Positions 8,463-16,711 of a stretch of DNA of 64,000 nt are shown here, piece by piece. This stretch comes from Sva-07 sp963741755 (GTDB lineage: Bacteria > Actinomycetota > Acidimicrobiia > Acidimicrobiales > Ilumatobacteraceae). Position numbers and translations under genes: made by a program. Under the pieces are notes generated by a model. It did not search any database, was not told the origin of the DNA, and was given only the letters and a program-made list of their open reading frames with translations. Positions within the stretch are counted from its first letter, which is position 1. Every line of letters begins with the position of its first letter. The stretch covers positions 62,001 through 126,000 of the forward strand of contig CAVUJG010000018.1 of NCBI GenBank assembly GCA_963741755.1, written 5' to 3'.

Positions 8463-10245
8463 ATGGCACTCCGAAAGCCCCGACCTGAAGACATGGCCCC
8501 ACCCGGCGGCGGAACGGCGACGGCGCTCGCTGAGCCGCCACCGATCGCCCAAGGCGAGTCCGTCGATGAATGCAACGCGGTCGGCCAGGCGCTGGTCGCC
8601 GGCGGCCACCTCTCGCAGGAGTCGTTCGACACGGTGTCGTCGACCACCAATGGCGATCTGCTCAAGTTCACCACGCTGCTGCTCAGCCACCACAACGTCG
8701 GGCGTACCGAACTCGCCGCCGCGGTGGCGGCGGTGTGCCAGGTGCCGGTCGCCGACATCTCGATCGCCCAACTCGACGAGGAAGTCGCGGCGAAGTTCCC
8801 CGAGCAGGTCGCCCGGACCCACAAGGTGATGCCGATCGCCGAGGAGAACGGCTCGATTCTGCTGTACGCGGCCGATCCGTCGCCGTGGCGCCGCCAGCAG
8901 GTCGAGTCGGCCACCGGCATGCGTTTCGTGTGGCAGGCCACCGACGAAAAGACGGTGACGTCGTTCATCGAGCAGATGTACCGCTCGACTGCCGATGTCG
9001 ATCACATCGTTGCCGCGTTCGCCGCCGAGGACGATCAGCGACATGCCGCCGAAACGATCGCCGAGGTCAATCTCGACGACCAGGCGCCGGTGGTGCAGTT
9101 GGTCGGCAAGATCGTTGGCCAGGCGCTGCGCGACCGCAGCTCTGACATCCACATCGAGCCGCTCGATGATCGCTTGCGCATCCGGTTCCGTGTCGACGGC
9201 AACCTGATCGAGGCGTTCTCACTGCCGCTCTCGGCGCACAACGCCCTCATCAGTCGACTGAAGATCATGTCGGAGATGAACATCGTCGAGAAGCGCGCCC
9301 CGCAGGACGGCCAGTTCTCGACCAAGGTCGACGGACGCCCGATCGACGTCCGCGTGTCGTCGGTGGCGACCGTGTTCGGCGAGAAGATCGTCATGCGTCT
9401 GCTCGACAAGTCGAAGTCGATGGTGAGCCTCGGCCAGCTCGGCATGCCGGCCGAGACGTACAAGACCTATTCCAAGCTCGTGCACGCACCGTTCGGCATG
9501 GTCATCTGCGCCGGCCCGACCGGCGCCGGCAAGACGACGACGCTGTACGCCACGCTGCTCGAGATCAACTCGACCGGCAAGAACGTCACCACGGTCGAAG
9601 ACCCCGTCGAGTACGTGTTCCCCGGCATCAACCAGGTGCAGACCAACACCAAGGCCGGCCTCACGTTCGCCACCGGCCTCAAGGCTCTCCTGCGCCAGGA
9701 CCCCGACACGATCCTCGTCGGCGAGATCCGCGATGCCGACACCGCCCGCATCGCCATCCAGTCGGCGCTCACCGGTCACTTCGTGCTGTCGTCGCTGCAC
9801 GGCACCGACGCCGTCGCCGCACTGCACCGCCTGCTCGACATGGGCATCGAAGCGTTCCTCGTCGCCTCGGCGATCGTCGGCGTCGTCTCCCAGCGTCTGC
9901 TGCGCAAGACCTGTGAGAACTGCAAGGAGGAGTACACGCCCGGGCGCCGAGGAGATGGCGGTGTTCCGCCAGCACTCCGGCGGCAGCGACAAGACCGTCT
10001 TCTACCACGGCAAGGGCTGCAGCTACTGCTCAGGCACCGGCTACCGCGAGCGCATCGGCGTGTACGAACTGTTGCGCATCACCCCCGAAGTGCGCCGTCT
10101 GATCGTCGGTTGGGCGACCACCGAGGAACTCCGTCGTCTGGCAGTTGCTCAAGGAATGCGCACGATGCTCCGAGAAGCAATGCAGATGGTCGACGACGAC
10201 GTCACGACCATCCCCGAAGTCGTACGAACCCTGTTCGCCCACTGA
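8463..10245 (+). CDS. pilB: type IV pilus extension ATPase PilB (frameshifted)
   Basis: A GspE/PilB-type ATPase of about 594 residues that powers pilin polymerisation. Seen in order: an N-terminal MshEN-like domain, the N2 segment SSDIHIEPLDDRLRIRFRVDG, Walker A GPTGAGKTTT at about 351-360, Asp box TVEDPVEY, Walker B ILVGEIRDADTA, and a C-terminal four-Cys zinc motif (CENCKEE ... CSYCSGTGY). A one-base shift at about 9940-9952, between EEYTP and GAEEMAVFRQ, separates the Cys pairs. Both halves are intact in sequence, so an assembly indel is likelier than a pseudogene. It is followed 30 bp later by pilC. Confidence 0.9.
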
Positions 10246-10275
10246 GTCCGAGAACCGAGAGACACGGAGCATCCC

Positions 10276-11487
10276 ATGCCCAAGTTCGCCTATGTCGCCA
10301 TCGACACCGCCGGCGCCCCCATCGAAGGGGTGACCAAGGCCGACACGATCGGTGCCGCGCGCGCCATCCTGGTCGAACAGAACCTGTTCCCGACCAAGAT
10401 CGAGGAACGCCGTGGGATGCTCGACTTCGAGTTGACCAAGGAGAAGGTGAAGAAGAAGCACCTGATGCACTTCACCCGTCAGCTGGCGGTGTTCGTCAAG
10501 GCCGGCATCCCGATCACCGATGCGCTGGTGACGATCGGTGACGAGACCGAGGACGTGGCGTTGCGGCGAGCGCTGGGCAATCTCGTCGACGACCTCCGCA
10601 ACGGCGGCTTGTTCTCGGCGGCTGCGGCGACGCACCCCGAGGTCTTCCCCGACTACTACGTCGGCATTCTGCAGTCGGCCGAGCTGACCGGTCAGCTCGA
10701 CACGGCGTTGGAGAGCTTGTCGGACTACCTCGAGCGGGAGATCGAGACTCGCAGCAAGGTGGTCTCAGCGCTCTCGTACCCGATGGTGGTCATGGTGATG
10801 GCGATGATCACGGTGCTGATCCTGGCCGGCTACGTGCTTCCACAGTTCAAACCGCTGTTCGAGGAACTCGACGCCGAACTGCCGCTGCCGACGAAGATGC
10901 TGCTGGCGTTCTCGCGCCTCTTCACCGATCTGTGGTTCATCACGGCCGGCTTCTTCATCCTCGTCGCTGCCGTCCTGATCTTCCTGTTCAAGCATCCGAC
11001 CGGCAAGCTCTGGAACAACCGGCTCGTGCTCAAGATCCCGGTGATCAAGGGCATCGTCGACTATTCCATCCTCGAGCGGTTCTGCCGGATCCTGTCGGCG
11101 ATGCTCGCTGCCGGCGTCCCGCTCCCTGAGGGTCTCAAGACCACCACCGACGCCACGAGCAACATCGTGTACAAGGAACGCCTCGAGATCGCTCGAGCTC
11201 AGATGCTCGAAGGCAAGGGGTTCTCGCAGCCGCTGATCGACACCGAGCTGTTCCCCGGCGCGGCGCGCCAGATGTTCAAGGTGGGCGAGGAGACCGGCAC
11301 GCTCGACATGCAGCTCGAAGTGGCGAGCATCTACTTCGACCGAGAGCTCGAGAGTCGGATCAAGAAGTTCACCACGATGTTCGAGCCGATGATGATCATC
11401 TTCGTCGGCCTGATCGTGGGCTTCGTCGCCGTCGCGCTCGTTTCGGCGATGTACGGCGTGCTCAACGGAACGAAGGGTCAGGTCTGA
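10276..11487 (+). CDS. pilC: type IV pilus inner-membrane platform protein PilC
   Basis: Intact at 403 residues, normal for PilC/GspF. It has two T2SSF domains (FTRQLAVFVKAGIPITDAL and LERFCRILSAMLAAGVPLPEGL), each followed by hydrophobic segments, with a final helix near the C-terminus. The N-terminal FAYVAIDTAG resembles the usual YxAxDxxG start. A GGAG ribosome site lies 7 nt before ATG 10276. It bridges the PilB/PilT motors to the pilus base and shares an operon with pilB. Confidence 0.95.
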   Translation: MPKFAYVAIDTAGAPIEGVTKADTIGAARAILVEQNLFPTKIEERRGMLDFELTKEKVKKKHLMHFTRQLAVFVKAGIPITDALVTIGDETEDVALRRALGNLVDDLRNGGLFSAAAATHPEVFPDYYVGILQSAELTGQLDTALESLSDYLEREIETRSKVVSALSYPMVVMVMAMITVLILAGYVLPQFKPLFEELDAELPLPTKMLLAFSRLFTDLWFITAGFFILVAAVLIFLFKHPTGKLWNNRLVLKIPVIKGIVDYSILERFCRILSAMLAAGVPLPEGLKTTTDATSNIVYKERLEIARAQMLEGKGFSQPLIDTELFPGAARQMFKVGEETGTLDMQLEVASIYFDRELESRIKKFTTMFEPMMIIFVGLIVGFVAVALVSAMYGVLNGTKGQV

Positions 11488-11495
11488 CCCGCTGG

Positions 11496-12275
11496 TCAGC
11501 GGGCGAGGACGAGGTCGACGAAATGCTGTCCGACGAAGATCGCAACGACGGTGCCGAGGGCCAGGAACGGCCCGAACGGCACCGCAGTGCGACGTCCCGC
11601 GCGATCGAACGCCATCAGCACCACGCCGACCACGGCACCGGCGAGGAAGCCGAAGAACAGTCCGGGCAGCACGATGCCGGGGTTCAGCCAGCCGAGGTAC
11701 AGGCCGAGCAGCGGCGCGAACCGCACGTCGCCGTCGCCCATACCGCCGCGGCTGAAGATGTAGATCAGCCACATCGCGGCGAGGGCGATCGCTGCACCGA
11801 GCGCCATCATCCAGATGCGTTCCGGCTCGCCGATCACGATCGCCGCAACGGCGAGTGCGACGCTGCCGAGGACGATGCCGGTGTAGGTGATCTCACGTGG
11901 CAGGCGTTTGGTCTGCAGGTCGATCCAGGTCTGGGCGAGCAGCACCGACATCAAGATGCAGTAGGCCGGGATCGCGGCCCGCATGTCGTCGAACCGGATC
12001 GCCATCAACACGTACAGCGACGCGTTGGCCAACTCGATCACGATCGGTTCGACGCCGATCCACGCTCGGCACCGACGACATCTGCCGCGCAGCGCCAGCC
12101 AGCTGAACACCGGCACCAGATCGAGTGGGCCCAGGCGGAGCCCGCACGAACCGCAACGGCTCGGCGGTGCATTCACCGAGCCGCCCTGCGGTACCCGATC
12201 CACGACGACCGTCAGGAACGAGCCGATCACCAGACCGGCCACGACCACGACCACGATCAACAACGAAAAGCTCAT
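11496..12275 (-). CDS. pilD: prepilin peptidase / N-methyltransferase PilD
   Basis: A membrane aspartyl protease that cleaves and N-methylates prepilins. The N-terminal methylase zinc site is present as CGSCG and CRRCR. The catalytic aspartates lie in DLQTKRLP and in the GxGD motif (GGMGDGDVRF). Eight or so hydrophobic segments are visible and the length, 259 residues, is normal. ATG 12275 is preferred to a TTG one codon upstream. It is transcribed opposite to pilC and pilT, within the pilus locus. Confidence 0.95.
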   Translation of the reverse strand: MSFSLLIVVVVVAGLVIGSFLTVVVDRVPQGGSVNAPPSRCGSCGLRLGPLDLVPVFSWLALRGRCRRCRAWIGVEPIVIELANASLYVLMAIRFDDMRAAIPAYCILMSVLLAQTWIDLQTKRLPREITYTGIVLGSVALAVAAIVIGEPERIWMMALGAAIALAAMWLIYIFSRGGMGDGDVRFAPLLGLYLGWLNPGIVLPGLFFGFLAGAVVGVVLMAFDRAGRRTAVPFGPFLALGTVVAIFVGQHFVDLVLAR

Positions 12276-12317
12276 CAAGTGTGGCCCTCCGTGGCCCGAG
12301 CGGGAGGTTAGTCAACC

Positions 12318-13533
12318 ATGTCCATTCCAGATCCGATCCTCGAAACACTGCTGCGGGCAACCGTCGACTCCGGTGCGTCCGACCTCCACCTCACGGTGGG
12401 CCGGCCGGCAACCGCGCGGCGCGACGGCGTGCTGGTGTCGTTCGACAACGTCGCGGTGCTCACCAGCGAGGAGATCGACCGCATGGTGTACTCGCTCCTC
12501 GACGAACGCAAGATCGCCGAACTGAACGAGGACCGCCAGGTCGACTTCTCGTTCGGGCTGCCCGGGGTGGGCCGGTTCCGTGCCAACGCGTTCCGCCAAC
12601 GCGGCAACCTCGCGCTCGCTCTGCGCGTCGTGCCGTTCCGTGTCCGGACGCTCGAAGAGCTGGGTGCGCCCGCGGCGTGCACCAACCTGCTCAACAAGCC
12701 CTACGGCATCGTGCTCGTCGTGGGTCCGACCGGTTCGGGCAAGTCGACGACGTTGGCGGCGATGATCGACCGCATCAACGACACCAAGCCGGTCCACATC
12801 CTCACCATCGAGGACCCGGTGGAGTACATGCACCACCACAAGATGGCGATGGTCAACCAGCGCGAGGTCGGCACCGACGTCGGCTCGTTCAACGACGGTC
12901 TGCGCAGCGCCCTTCGTGAGGACCCCGACGTGGTGCTCCTCGGCGAGATGCGCGACCTCGACTCGATCCAGATCTCGCTGTCGCTCGCCGAGACCGGCCA
13001 CCTGGTGTTCGCCACGCTGCACACCAACGACGCCGCCCAGGCGCTCGACCGCATCATCGACGTGTTCCCGTCGGAGCGACGCGACCAGATCCAGATCATG
13101 CTCGCCGGCGCCTTGCAGGGGGTCATCTCCCAGCGTCTGATGCCGGCGATCGGCGGTGGCCGTGTTGCCGCCTACGAGGTGATGGTCGCCAACGAGGCGA
13201 TCCGCAACCTGGTGCGAGAAGGCAAGTCGCGCCAGATGCGCAACATGATCTCCACCGGTGCCGGCGAAGGGATGCAGACCATCGAGATGGACCTCGCTCG
13301 ACTGGTGGCGGCAGGCCTCATCACGATGGAGACGGCGATGGAAGGCAGCCAGTACCCCAAGGAGGTGCAGGCGCAGTTCGCGACCGCCCGTGCGCAGATG
13401 CATGCCCACGCCACAGTTGCCACGGGTCAGGCCGGTTCGTCCGGCTCGGGCACCTACGGCGGGGCGCCGGTCTCGACGCCCGCGGCCTCCGCCACCGCTG
13501 CCGGCCCCGGTCGGCTCGCCGAACGGCGCCTGA
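12318..13533 (+). CDS. pilT: type IV pilus retraction ATPase PilT (frameshift near C-terminus)
   Basis: The hexameric ATPase that retracts the pilus for twitching. It has the PilT N-domain (SGASDLHLTVGRPATARRDG), Walker A GPTGSGKSTT at about 136-145, the Asp box TIEDPVEYMH, Walker B VVLLGEMRDLDS, the His box HTNDAAQALDRI and the AIRNLVREGK motif. After about residue 385 the uninterrupted frame runs on to 13904 across the next gene. A one-base shift near 13500 gives a natural end at TGA 13531-13533 (GSPNGA), just before the DUF429 start, and I take that as the end. Confidence 0.9.
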
Positions 13534-13558
13534 GTCAGTCACCCGGGACGTCGCCGTC

Positions 13559-14275
13559 ATGGTCGTCAAGAAGAATCCGTACAAGAACCTTGCCGGGGTC
13601 ACGCCGTGTCCCGGTGGCTGGTTGGTGTTGCCCGCGCGCCTCGCGGGCATCACCGTGGCCGCCGAGGACGCGTTCGTGCTCCCGAAACTGTTCGAGGTGC
13701 TCGATTTCCGACCAACGTTCGAGGCGGCCGCGATCAACGTGCCGATGGGCTGGTTCGACACGCCGTCGGGCCAGTACCGGCCGTGCGATCACGAGGCACG
13801 TGAGTTCGTCGGGTGGCCTCGCGTCACCGGCATCTCGGGGACCCCGTGTCGTGAGGCCGTTCGGGGTTCGAACGGCGAGGCGGCGCGCTTGGAACCGTGG
13901 ATGACCAAGCACGACCAGCGCCGACTGCGCTGGTTGCGTGAGGCCGAACGTGAACTCCAGCCGTATCACTCGCGCAGCTTCTTCTCCGCCCACCCGGATG
14001 TGTCGTTCACGGTGATGAACAGCGACGAACCGCTGACGACCTCGCCGTATCACGAGGACGGTCGGCTCGAGCGTTTGGAACTGATCCGTCAGCGTCTCCC
14101 GGGGGTCGACGACGTCGTCATGCGCACGCCGCCCGACGGCGCGGCATCGGTCCACATGCTGCAGGCCGCAGCGTTGCTGTTCACTGCTCGTCGCGCCTCG
14201 GGCCGGGCGATCAGTCGGATGCCCCTCGACCCGTTCTGGGACGAGAACGGCATGCGCATGGAAATCGTCCGCTGA
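13559..14275 (+). CDS. DUF429 family protein (predicted RNase H-fold nuclease)
   Basis: A 238-residue protein matching the DUF429 family. It opens with a short strand region, AAINVPMGW carries the expected conserved segment, and CDHEAREFVG, CREAVRGSNG and a C-terminal ARRASGRAISRMP match family motifs. The fold is predicted to resemble RNase H; substrate and role are unknown. It lies in the pilus locus 26 bp after pilT but need not function in it. Confidence 0.7.
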   Translation: MVVKKNPYKNLAGVTPCPGGWLVLPARLAGITVAAEDAFVLPKLFEVLDFRPTFEAAAINVPMGWFDTPSGQYRPCDHEAREFVGWPRVTGISGTPCREAVRGSNGEAARLEPWMTKHDQRRLRWLREAERELQPYHSRSFFSAHPDVSFTVMNSDEPLTTSPYHEDGRLERLELIRQRLPGVDDVVMRTPPDGAASVHMLQAAALLFTARRASGRAISRMPLDPFWDENGMRMEIVR

Positions 14276-14303
14276 CCGCACTCCCGGGCGACCCCGGCGT
14301 GCT

Positions 14304-14330
14304 GGTTCCCGGAGGCCCGGGTCCAGGGGG
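14304..14330. repeat. copy of the GGTTCCCGGAGGCCCGGG element
   Basis: The element begins GGTTCCCGGAGGCCCGGG and matches two copies at 27971 and 28005. Here the right arm is degenerate (TCCAGGGGG). It lies between two convergent genes and may act as a terminator. Confidence 0.5.
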
Positions 14331-14338
14331 CAGCGGGC

Positions 14339-14944
14339 TCAGCCGTTGAGGGCGAGGCCGCTGATCGGGCCGCTGGCGTCGACGGAACGATCCGCAACCG
14401 GGGCGGCGAAGACCGAGGGGGGTTCGAGCGATTCCCGATCGGCGACCGGTCCGCCTTCAAGCGTTGGAGCGGGCAGGGCGGTCGGAGGTGGCGAGGCGGT
14501 GGAACATCGCCGTGATGGCGACGGGCGAGGTCCTTCTGTTGCTGACGACAGTCGTCGAGGCCCTTGTGGATGTCGGGCGACCGAGTGCTCGAGTGCGTCG
14601 AGGCGGGAGGTCAGGTCGGGGGAACCCTCCGGGGCGACGCCGGTGGACGCGGTGATGCGGTCGGCCCGTTCACGCTCGATCAGCGACGTCATGCGTTGTT
14701 CGGAGCGCTCCGTGGCCGCCCGGGCCTCGGAACGAGCGAGCTCGACCTGTTCCTGGGCGATCTGGGCGTACGTGGCGAGCGAGGTGAACTGGCTGTTGAT
14801 CTGCGACTCGACCTGTTCGACGCGGCCGCGCAGGTCGTGGATCTCGACGGTCTTCTCGGCGGCAGCTTCGTCGCCGAAGAACCCGTCGAGCGCGCTGGAG
14901 TCGAGCGTGTCGGTGTCGTTGATGTCTCGTGCCTTGCCGAACAT
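14339..14944 (-). CDS. coiled-coil protein, DivIVA-like composition, unknown function
   Basis: About 201 residues. After a short acidic N-terminus (MFGKARDINDTDTLD) comes a strong helical region (KTVEIHDLRGRVEQVESQI... ELARSEARAATERSEQRM). The stretch at about 14470-14560 reads as Arg/Ser/Pro-rich noise in this frame, but in another frame as helical DIHKGLDDCRQQQKDLA. Two compensating indels there are therefore likely. The tail FAAPVADRSVDASGPISG looks genuine. It faces the prepilin gene divergently. No family is recognised. Confidence 0.5.
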   Translation of the reverse strand: MFGKARDINDTDTLDSSALDGFFGDEAAAEKTVEIHDLRGRVEQVESQINSQFTSLATYAQIAQEQVELARSEARAATERSEQRMTSLIERERADRITASTGVAPEGSPDLTSRLDALEHSVARHPQGPRRLSSATEGPRPSPSRRCSTASPPPTALPAPTLEGGPVADRESLEPPSVFAAPVADRSVDASGPISGLALNG

Positions 14945-15193
14945 GAAGTGCCTCTTGCGGTGTGAGGGTGCGCGCCCGCTGCGTGCGTCTGGGAATGCAT
15001 CGGCGCGACTTGCCGCCGTCTTGAGGCCTCACTGAGACGTCGTTGATCTTTGCGAAAAAGTTCGAACTTGTGCTCAAGGTCCGTGTCGAGGGACCGAAGA
15101 AACAACTGCGCAACGGGAGACGATCTCACGGAGCGCTTCGTGAGAGACATCTCCTGCGGGAGACCAAACCAAAGAGCGGAAGGAACCATTCAC
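14945..15193. promoter_or_regulatory. upstream region of the prepilin gene
   Basis: About 250 bp separate the two divergent genes. Three small inverted repeats are visible on the prepilin side: GGTCC...GGACC near 15079-15096, TCACG...CGTGA near 15125-15142, and TCTCC-TGCG-GGAGA near 15149-15163. A GGAAGGA ribosome site precedes ATG 15194. They could form a structured 5' leader; I see no known riboswitch consensus. Confidence 0.3.
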
Positions 15194-15501
15194 ATGGAAA
15201 ACAAGCAGGACAAGGGATTCACCCTCGTCGAACTCCTCATCGTCATCGTCATCCTCGGCATCCTCGCCACCGTCACCGTGTTCGCCGTCCGCGGCATCAC
15301 CGACCAGGGCCAGGACAGCCTGCGGCGCAGAAGACCTGCAGACGGCATCGAGGCGTACTATGCGCAGAACGGCGCATCCGAGGCCGTATCTACGCCCAGG
15401 ATGGTCGCAGCCGACCGTCGACCTCGGACGGCAGCCGCGGCTCGTCACTGCATGACGTCGCTGCCGGCGACGTCACCGTCGAGGCACTGCTGACGTCGTG
15501 A
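15194..15501 (+). pseudogene. pilA: type IV prepilin, class III signal, reading frame broken
   Basis: The N-terminus is a textbook type IV prepilin: MENKQDKG followed by FTLVELLIVIVILGILATVT, with Gly(-1), Phe(+1) and Glu(+5). After GITDQGQDS the frame is lost. The expected segments appear in turn in different frames: CGAEDLQTA, then IEAYYAQNGASEA, then SSLHDVAAGDVTVEALLTS ending at TGA 15499-15501. Three or more indels in 200 bp mean either poor sequence here or a decayed pilin. The strong ribosome site GGAAGGA and the position after the PilBCDT genes support its being the major pilin of that system. Confidence 0.6.
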
Positions 15502-15871
15502 CTCAACGGCACGCTGACCACGCTCGATCGGCTTGTCGACGGAGACCCCGCCTTCGGGCGGCGGCTTCACGTGCGGTCACTCGATCGACCGACGCTCGAC
15601 GCCGATGCTGAGTCGAAGACTCGACGCGACGGACCCCGCAGCCGGGCGAGGTCTTCGTCGATGTTCGGCACTGCGATCCGTGCACGATCGCGACCGACGT
15701 CGATCGCCTGCATGCGAGTCACGGCGATCCTGCGCCGCGCATCCGAGCGACCGGCAGCGCCGACGACTCGCGCGTCGATGTCGCGCCGTCGTCGACCGCC
15801 TAGCGACTGGTCGAGCCGGCATCGTCACCGACGGCGCTCGCAGTTACACCAGGGGTCAGACCCGCGTGCAA
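15502..15871. other. stretch without a confident gene downstream of the prepilin
   Basis: About 370 bp. A short frame around 15650-15800 reads GEVFVDVRHCDPCTIATD and has natural composition, but it has no start and is closed by stops on both sides. It may be the displaced rest of a pilin-locus protein. Near 15848-15862 is an imperfect inverted repeat (AGGGGTCAGACCC). I see no RNA gene. Confidence 0.3.
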
Positions 15872-16456
15872 TCAGCCGGCGGTGTACTGGGCGGCGAGTT
15901 CGAGGACCTGGTCCTCGGGGAAGCGGCCGACCCAGCCGGTGATGATCGTGCCGTCGGGCGTCAGCAGGATCGCCGTCGGCTGCGACGACACGCCGAGTTC
16001 GATCCACGACTCGAACGACTCGTCCCACAGCATCGTGAACGTGGTGCCGCGATCCTCGACGAACTCTCGGGCCTCCTGCAGGCTGTCCTGGGTGCCGAGG
16101 CCGATCACTTCGATCTCTGATTCGTGTGCTCGAGCGAACTGCTCGACGTCGGGTGCTTCCGACCGGCAGGTGGGTCAATGCGGTGCGTACATCCACAACA
16201 GGATCGGCGTGTCGGCCGGTGCCACGTTGCGCAGGTTGACCTTGTTGCCGGCGATCACGTCGTCGACCACCACATCCGGCAGCTGATTCGCCGCCGTGTC
16301 CGCGGCGGGATCGAGTTCGACCGCATCGGGAGGCGGAGGCAGGGTGCTGCCGGCCGGCTCGCTCGACGAGTCACTCCCACCGCACGCTGCAAGCACGAGT
16401 GCAGATCCGACCGCAACGGCGGCCAGGCGGCGACGACTCGAACCAGTAGAGCGCAT
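15872..16456 (-). CDS. TlpA/thioredoxin-like lipoprotein with in-frame UGA at the CXXC motif (candidate selenoprotein)
   Basis: One frame of 194 codons is interrupted only by TGA at 16177-16175. It starts at ATG 16456 with a lipoprotein signal (LVLAAC lipobox) and a Pro-rich linker, then a TlpA-type thioredoxin fold: ILLWMYAPH, then UGA, then PTCRSEAPDVEQFARAH. UGA sits exactly at the first catalytic Cys of CXXC, giving UPTC if read as selenocysteine. Downstream the fold continues normally: EIEVIGLG, then SSQPTAILLTPDG with the cis-Pro loop, then TGWVGRFPEDQV. A stem-loop follows the UGA. A sequencing substitution (TGC to TGA) or a true nonsense mutation is the alternative. A perfect inverted repeat (CGACCA-CAC-TGGTCG, 16458-16472) lies just upstream of the start. 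Confidence 0.75.
16139..16177 (-). promoter_or_regulatory. candidate bacterial SECIS element after the UGA
   Basis: After the UGA the RNA can pair CUGC with GCAG (outer) and GUCGG with CCGAC (inner), with apical loop AAGCAC starting 16 nt after the UGA. Bacterial SECIS hairpins lie directly 3' of the UGA with a similar distance to the loop. The stem is short and interrupted, so this is a candidate only. Confidence 0.35.
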
Positions 16457-16534
16457 GCGACCAGTGTGGTCGTTGCCGCTCCGCAACGCAGCCCGGTTCA
16501 CCGAACGTTTCGTGTTGCCTGCCCTCCTGCCTGC

Positions 16535-16695
16535 GATGAGCGACGTGACCGGATACGGCGGTTTCGCTCATCTGTGGACGTGCAACCGGGCCTGCGATGA
16601 GCGAGATGACCGCATACGGTCGCTTCGCTCATCGGTGGGTGCGGGTGAACGGGTTGCGATGAGCGAGACCGCCGTATGCGGTCGCTTCGCTCATC
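16535..16695. repeat. three copies of the 38-bp palindromic repeat
   Basis: Copies lie at 16535-16572, 16596-16633 and 16658-16695, about 61 bp apart, each with GATGAG...CTCATC ends. The first has the core in the opposite orientation (GGATACGGCGG) to the other two. They fill the gap between the 3' end of the LysM/BTAD-like gene and the 5' side of the TlpA-like gene. Confidence 0.9.
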
Positions 16696-16711
16696 GGTGG
16701 GGGAGCGTGCC

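Noticed and set aside
7445..8968. 507-codon open frame on the minus strand
   Set aside because: It is antisense to the coiled-coil gene and pilB, has Arg/His/Ser-rich composition and no domain. Long antisense frames are expected at this GC content.
9930..9955. Programmed frameshift in pilB
   Set aside because: There is no slippery heptamer or downstream structure that I can see, and similar one-base shifts occur in many unrelated genes here, so sequence error is simpler.
13534..13904. C-terminal extension of PilT over the DUF429 gene
   Set aside because: The extension is Arg/Ser-rich, overlaps a conserved gene in another frame, and a one-base shift gives a natural stop at 13533.
14945..15193. 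c-di-GMP riboswitch upstream of the prepilin
   Set aside because: Such riboswitches can precede pilin genes, but I could not find the conserved core sequence; only short generic hairpins are present.
15848..15862. Terminator for the prepilin or the TlpA-like gene
   Set aside because: The inverted repeat is short and imperfect with no T-run on either side.
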